Below are positions 58,941 through 64,000 of a DNA stretch of 64,000 bases, in pieces (position 1 is the stretch's first letter; every line of letters begins with the position of its first letter). The stretch is taken from NCBI GenBank assembly GCA_020726505.1, contig JAHLEZ010000012.1, forward strand, positions 1,674,001-1,738,000, in the 5' to 3' direction. The translations under genes and the position numbers were made by a program. Below the pieces are notes generated by a model. That model searched no databases. It had not been told where the DNA came from and worked only from the letters and a program-made list of their open reading frames with translations. The DNA comes from Leptodontidium sp. MPI-SDFR-AT-0119. Taxonomy: Eukaryota > Ascomycota > Leotiomycetes > Helotiales > Leptodontidiaceae.

Positions 58941-59770
58941 CTAGTACTGCAATGGACAATTTGGGATAGAAGCTGTCATACCGTTCGCTGCCATGTCCGA
59001 AACTAGCTTCAGACGGGACAACTCCACGTCAAAGTCATCTTAAACAACTCAAAATCGAAAGGAAAGACAGGACGACACGACATGATTTGCAGACGCATAA
59101 CTCCTACCGTCATTCGCGATATACAAGCCAAGAACGTACTTTCGATGAAGAGGCCTGCAGCTTCCAGCTGCCCCTGAAGGCTCAAAATTAATGCCGACGA
59201 TTCATTTCTTTCTCCGCCCAGCTCATCTTGCAGCTCTAATATCTTGTTGGCCAGAGAAGTGTTCTCTGTTTTTGCGTCCTCGAGCTCCAACTTGCTTTGA
59301 CTGTAGAGCTTCTGGAACCCGCACAGGTCCTTCCTCAGGGGCCTTGATTCCAGTTGAAGCAAGCTTATTCTCAGTACAACTTGTTTGGAGCCGCCAGTGC
59401 ACCTTCGCAACCTGTTTCTTGGACTGGCTGAGCTGAAATTTCAAGGAAACCACTTCTTCGCGCAAAGTCTCTAACCACGATATGGCAGATTTGGCGATAC
59501 CTGTTGTTTGTCTGTCTGCGCCGCAAGCTGCGATTGCAGATCTTTGATCTCAAGATGCAGTTTGAGAACCCCTCTACTCTCCAATTTCTCAACCATCTTC
59601 TTCAACTCCATAATCTCGTCCTCCTCCGCTATCAACATTTCCCTAGCTTCTCGCCTCTCTATTCGGCGGCTGTACTTCTCCATCGCCTGCGCGATACATC
59701 CCTTCCACTCATCAACGAGGTCATCGGCATCATTGAGTGGATAATCTTGACAGCGGTCACGCACTGACAT
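58941..59770 (-). CDS. short coiled-coil protein (189 aa)
   Basis: Four exons: 59770-59501, 59432-59403, 59311-59140 and 59038-58941. Introns of 68, 91 and 101 nt are in phase (570 nt). The start at 59770 (MSVRDRCQDY) is chosen over an upstream ATG at 59923 because its leader translates to unconvincing sequence. The protein is nearly all heptad-like: EEDEIMELKKMVEKLE, EIKDLQSQLAAQTDKQQ, LEDAKTENTSLANKILELQ and VELSRLKLVSDM. It is probably a structural or adaptor protein; the family is not recognised. The 30-nt second exon (LSQSKKQVAK) is inferred from splice signals only. Confidence 0.6.
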
Positions 59771-60739
59771 ATCGGCGAATTTGTGAAAGAATTTGGGCCA
59801 TTGTGATGTATGTGATGATGGACGGTGGATGGAAATTTGGTGGAAAGTGAAAGTTTGAAGTTCGATATTGAATAATCGAAATCTCTCTGAAGTACGAACG
59901 ACTTTATACCCATCTGTTGTCACTTAAACTCTCTAATATAGGTGGCGGCAGTCTCCCAAAATTGAGGGTTATGGTTCCTCAGCCACAGAATGTTGGTGTT
60001 TCTTCAGAGGTCTGGGACGGGTCTGGTTCGGGCTGCAACGAGAGCGGAATCAAGAGATCAGATGAAGATGTCAGCACACCGGCCAAGAAAGACATGTGAT
60101 GATCAAGAATCTATCAAGGCGTGTGACTCTCAAGTACGGAGATCAAGCATAGATCTAGCATTAATCCAGCTCGGTCGATTGCCTGGGTAGGTTTTGATGT
60201 GCTGTGTTTGGCGAACATGAGTTAAGGATTTTTGTCGCTGAAGTACAGCGCCCAAGACCGAATTTACGGGCTTTTCAGCATCAGAACATAGGGGCTGCTT
60301 ACTTTGCTTCCCCGTCGTCCAGAACCTCAAGACTCAAAATCAAATATCTGCGGAATTTGAGTACGGAACGCCGCATCTATTCATAGTGAGGGGTCGAAAA
60401 TCGGGTCACAATTTGGCTGACGTTGGATTTCAAGGTCCATATTGTAGTCTCATTTCAAGCAACTATCTCACCATTTGGAAAGGTCAAAAGCTCATAGTGA
60501 GGAAGCGATACGGGATCCGCTTTTTGTAGAAAATGCGCTTGACCAGCGCAATAAGTAGTCAATTTAATAATATTGACCGTTATAAAGCATGTTGAATGCA
60601 TATATAGTTATTCAAGTGACATTCCCACGAGCAAGACAATCCGCACGACTTCTCTGATGTCCAGCTCTTTCTATCCGCCGTAGTCGGATTAAGGTCAAAC
60701 ATGACCTTTATCCGAGCAATGGCTCATTCCTAGATGCAA
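59771..60739. other. intergenic, about 1 kb
   Basis: No gene seen. It holds the upstream flank of the coiled-coil gene and the 3' flank of the RNase gene. Confidence 0.5.
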
Positions 60740-61573
60740 TTACCATTTGCACATGTTGAATCTGCCTGTGGCAGGCGCTCCTTGGTGTGTCATCACGCCA
60801 CAATAACGGACTGGGTAGACGTTATGGGATGGCTGGCCGACTTGGAACCTATGGGACCGTTAACAAATGCTAAGAACATGGAGGTTTTCTAGATGACATG
60901 GAAAGAAAAGAGATAACTCACAAGAGGCGTTCATTTCCAGGGCTTTGAGCACCATTGTAAACCTGCCCCTTGATGATCGGGAACTCCCACATATCCGAGC
61001 CTTTGCAGTGTCCATTGTAGTTGTTAATGTCGCCTTCTCTGTTGTAATAGATGTGTGGATAAAGCCCGTTGCCTTGAGGGTTGGGCATTAGCTATACTGG
61101 TGGGTACGCAGACAGATCCGGGTGAAAGCAATAGCTTACAAGCCAGAACGGAATTATTACTTACCAACTTGCTGGTTTTTGATGCGAAGCCTTGCTGCCC
61201 CATCCATGGCATCATTCAAGTCATTATCATTGAATGTTTTCGTTGGGGGGTTCACATTCCATGGGCACTTGACCTCCTCGTTTGGTTTACTGGTTCAAAG
61301 CATTAGCAAATGGAATGCCATGGAACTGTAAGAACAGATTGAATGAATATACTCGATGAAGTTGAACCGAAGGGGGTTTCCTTGTCTCGCCAGCAACACG
61401 GCACTGTCCTCTTGTTGTTGACCACTGTGCTCGAAGTCCCTTTTGCCGAAGTCCTTCTCCATGTCCCGATGATTGACAATCTCGATTTTGAAATCATCGT
61501 TCTCAGGAATAGAGAGAGCCAGGCCGGAGCCCAGAAGGAGGAGAGCGGATGCAAGAACTTGAGTGAACTTCAT
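60740..61573 (-). CDS. secreted guanyl-specific ribonuclease, RNase T1/N1 family (201 aa)
   Basis: Four exons: 61573-61353, 61289-61165, 61072-60922 and 60848-60740. Introns of 63, 91 and 73 nt are in phase (606 nt). Residues 1-20 are a signal peptide (MKFTQVLASALLLLGSGLAL). A pro-like region to about 70 holds a dibasic KR at 44-45, a possible Kex2 site. The RNase core has YPHIYYNREG (H122, E128), MWEFPII (E145), GNERL (R164) and GVMTHQGA (H187). These are the expected catalytic His, Glu, Arg, His, and the Glu-to-Arg spacing of 19 is typical. Cysteines at 82, 138, 182 and 199 could form two disulfides. It should cleave single-stranded RNA after G, outside the cell. The core is longer than classic members by loop insertions between H122 and E145 and between R164 and H187. 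Confidence 0.82.
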
Positions 61574-62341
61574 GATTGCTGAGGGATGAGTCTGGTATTC
61601 GGTGAAGCAATGAGTGCTGGATGTGGTTTCAATGCTGCTGTCTCTGTCCTTTATGTATCTTGAAATCTCTCTTCATACTGAGCCTCCACGAGCAAAATGC
61701 TTAGACACGAGGTTTGCAAGAGGAATTTGAGCTTCATTGCCTTCTCTGCCTCTAGGCAAGTTATTCCTGGTCAATGACTTCTGTAAGTTCGGTCGAACTC
61801 TCGGCGATAAACTCAAGATAAAAGCTGTAGAGTATCAAGTCAAGCCTAATTTAGGTATAAGGATTTCTGTAGTGACCACCATGGAGCACAAACGAGGTGG
61901 AGTAGTGGATTGCGCATTGCAGGACGGCATTGCCCGAATCCTTAACCTTCTTTTAGTTGTTGATTAACGCGATTCGGATTTGGAAGAAATATTTTGTTCA
62001 TAATGTGCCACTATTAATTCCTGTCCGCCCGAATACGATGCAAGGGTTTTGGTACCTACCTAAACGAGACGAAGTTCACTGACTAAGTCCACATGAGGCG
62101 GATCAGTCAAGGGTTTCAATGATCATGCATGCCTAATTCTCACTGAACAAAGTTTGAATCCTTCAATGTCAGCCATCATCATACTTTGTGCGGTACTTTT
62201 GAGAGATACTTGGTGAGAACGATTTCGTAATGCCTACGAGATTCAATTGCCCAGTTTGTCGTAGCCTACTGCGGGGTGGGATGTACCGCGATTGAGATTC
62301 TCAATCCAAGCATCTTGATACTAGTAAATAAGACGCACTTC
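61574..62341. other. divergent promoter region
   Basis: It separates the RNase gene (-) and the DUF3632-type gene (+). No coding signal; it contains the TATA-like boxes listed separately. Confidence 0.5.
61650..61657 (-). promoter_or_regulatory. TATA-like box of the RNase gene
   Basis: TACATAAA on the minus strand lies about 77-84 bp before the ATG, a usual fungal distance. Confidence 0.4.
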
Positions 62342-62348
62342 TATAAAA
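62342..62348 (+). promoter_or_regulatory. TATA box of the DUF3632-type gene
   Basis: TATAAAA lies about 80-86 bp upstream of the ATG at 62428. Confidence 0.55.
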
Positions 62349-62427
62349 TTCTTGTTGTATGTGTTCTCAGCACAACTGAGGACCCAAGATACACGAATCG
62401 CGGAAAACTACTACCTATACTTTCGCA

Positions 62428-63339
62428 ATGAATCTTTCACACGATAGCTTTTTGGATCGGAAAGTGGCCGAGAGATGGGGACCCATACCCAGCGAGTATG
62501 TTGAGCCCCCTGTTGTCATTACTATTCACTAATGTAGTCAGAGCAGATGCAATACGGGAATTGATTCGGGGAGAACTCAGTGCTGAGCAAGCAGCAAAAG
62601 AGTTTATTAAAGATGTCAACGCATCTCGATCGCTAGACCAGGCTGAAATGAAACTGTGGAGAATATGGAGACTACTGGCAGATGTTACGGCAAAATTTCC
62701 TCAATACCACGATCAGCTTCTTGATATGACTGTCGCTATCCACTCTCTCCCTAGTTTGCAGATTCAAGGAGAAGCAGCCGTGAAATGGGAAGATCTACCC
62801 ATATTGAGCCAGACATGGGCTGAGACGGTATTCAACTGTATGTTCTTCCTATCACTGATTCGTTATGCATCTTCGCTCACTGCATTTAATTCTTAGGGGG
62901 TGACTTGGCGAACACTGAATCTACGAACCTCCCGGACCACATCAACCAGATGGCTTTCACCGCTAAACTTACCGCTAAGGCTATCCCAGGTGCAGATTTT
63001 ATCTCACATGCTGAAGACGACATGTGGCAAGCGTTCGAGAAGACTCCAGAGCTAGCACATGAGCTCAATACCATGGCTGTGCGCTCCTTAGATTCAAATG
63101 TGCCCATTGCTGCGCAGTGGGTTTTGCACTGTGGACAAAGGCTTTCAGAGCTTAACAGCGAGATCTTCAAAAGAAACACTCGTCTTGAGGGGTTGTGGAC
63201 TGGTAGTAGTGGGTTCAGTAGAGATCGATGGGAGTTCTGGTGGAGAAGAGCGATATGGGTGGCTGGGTTGGCTGAAGTGAAGGGGGAAACGAGAGAATGT
63301 GCACAGGAAATGGTGAAAGTTATGGAATCAATTGGCTGA
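62428..63339 (+). CDS. DUF3632-type fungal protein (268 aa)
   Basis: Three exons: 62428-62495, 62542-62837 and 62897-63339. Introns of 46 and 59 nt are in phase (807 nt). The first intron has a CACTAATG branch and the second ends AATTCTTAG. The protein is all-helical. It has a central LLDMTVAIHSLPSLQ segment, an NQMAFTAKLTAKAIP helix and an AAQWVLHCGQRL helix. It ends with RDRWEFWWRRAIWVAGLAEV. That order of helices and tryptophans matches what I recall of the fungal DUF3632 family, which has no assigned function. There is no signal peptide or membrane segment. Confidence 0.72.
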
Positions 63340-64000
63340 CTCGCGGAGCACAGCATTCAATGTGCAAGCGGTGTTTTCAATTAGCATACCTGAAGCTGCT
63401 ACGCGCATCATGCCATTTTGATTGCTACAATTTTATCGTTGTTTTCAGAATTGCGTATTAGTCTTTGATTCTTGAGATCTAACTCGAAAGGTTCACCTTT
63501 TCTTAGAAACCAGTTCTATTTTAATCTGAATTCTACTTCTACCCCGGCAGATAAATGTGACATAGCTTTGTTGGCCTGGCCAGGACGAAACACAGAATAT
63601 TTACGGTGCGAATAAGCTGTATTCAAACCCTGCAATTGACATTTTCGAGTGATATGTCCCTTTTTAGATTATCTCCTTCTACCTTGTAGATTGCTGTTTG
63701 CAGGGAGCACTTATACGATACGATATTTCTTCTGTATACTCAGATGTGTAATCTGATCGGCAGAAGCCGCGATGTTTGAAAATCGCAATGCCGTGTTGCA
63801 CAAAAAATATTTTTATTTTTCTCCGCGGGACTTCGATGTTGTCGTATGACATGACTGACACGCAAGGTCAAAAGTCAACGAAATTTCTATGATGGAGATG
63901 CAAAGGGCCGATTTCTTGACCCAAAAAGGCATTGTACTCATCTGGAAGAATTGACCTGCGACGATAGCATGATGGATTAAAGTTTCCCCAGTGGATAAAA
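63340..64000. other. intergenic to the window edge
   Basis: AT-rich; no gene or RNA gene seen. An ATATTTTTATTTTT run lies near 63807. Confidence 0.45.

Noticed and set aside
1..64000. CRISPR arrays, rRNA or bacterial-type operons
   Set aside because: No regularly spaced direct repeats or rRNA-like sequence seen; introns and gene content are fungal.

Overview
The window reads as nuclear DNA of a filamentous ascomycete (Pezizomycotina; a leotiomycete-like fungus is my guess, not shown by the sequence). The evidence is many short introns (about 45-100 nt, GTAAGT-type donors, CTRAC/CTAAC branch sites), four Zn(II)2Cys6 regulators, Ser/Thr-rich secreted proteins, a fungal DUF3632-type protein, and decayed gene copies and transposon relics. 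Gene models were built by hand from six-frame reading and splice signals. In each multi-exon model called intact, the exon lengths add up in frame.

Layout. 1-7 kb: the 5' part of a secreted peptidase-like gene runs off the left edge (minus). A 744-aa Ser/Thr/Gly/Cys-rich secreted protein (plus) is followed tail-to-tail by a wrecked paralogue (minus). 7-15 kb is a gene-poor relic zone with an LTR-like stretch and TIR elements with a GAGGTACAGCGGTTA end. It also holds one intact small secreted beta/gamma-crystallin-like gene and a broken copy of the peptidase-like gene. 15.6-19.7 kb: two tandem F-box/LRR-like paralogues, both with in-frame stops. 21.9-26.2 kb: a four-helix membrane protein and a copper P1B-ATPase (minus). 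27.3-33.9 kb: two Zn2Cys6 regulators. 35.9-37.6 kb: a secreted bicupin oxalate decarboxylase. 38.1-42.3 kb: a Zn2Cys6 regulator and a 14-helix MFS drug/toxin exporter, divergently transcribed. The MFS gene has a GC-AG intron. 42.8-47.2 kb: a 1248-aa zinc-motif protein of unknown function. 50.4-53.4 kb: a fourth Zn2Cys6 regulator. 54.2-55.1 kb: a four-exon Cys/His module protein with introns at the module-closing histidine and a CaaX-like end. 56-59.8 kb: three minus-strand genes (BTB protein, proline-rich/coiled-coil protein, short coiled-coil protein). 60.7-63.3 kb: a secreted RNase T1-type ribonuclease (minus), divergent from a DUF3632-type gene (plus).

How they work together. Only two functional pairings are suggested by layout. 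One is the regulator/exporter pair at 38-42 kb. The other, weaker, is secreted host- or substrate-facing proteins (oxalate decarboxylase, RNase, crystallin-like protein, Ser/Thr-rich protein) scattered among regulators. I see no biosynthetic core enzyme, so I do not call a metabolite cluster. The most unusual items are the exon-per-module Cys/His gene, the RNase T1-like gene hidden across four exons, and the recurrent paired intact/decayed or doubly decayed paralogues.
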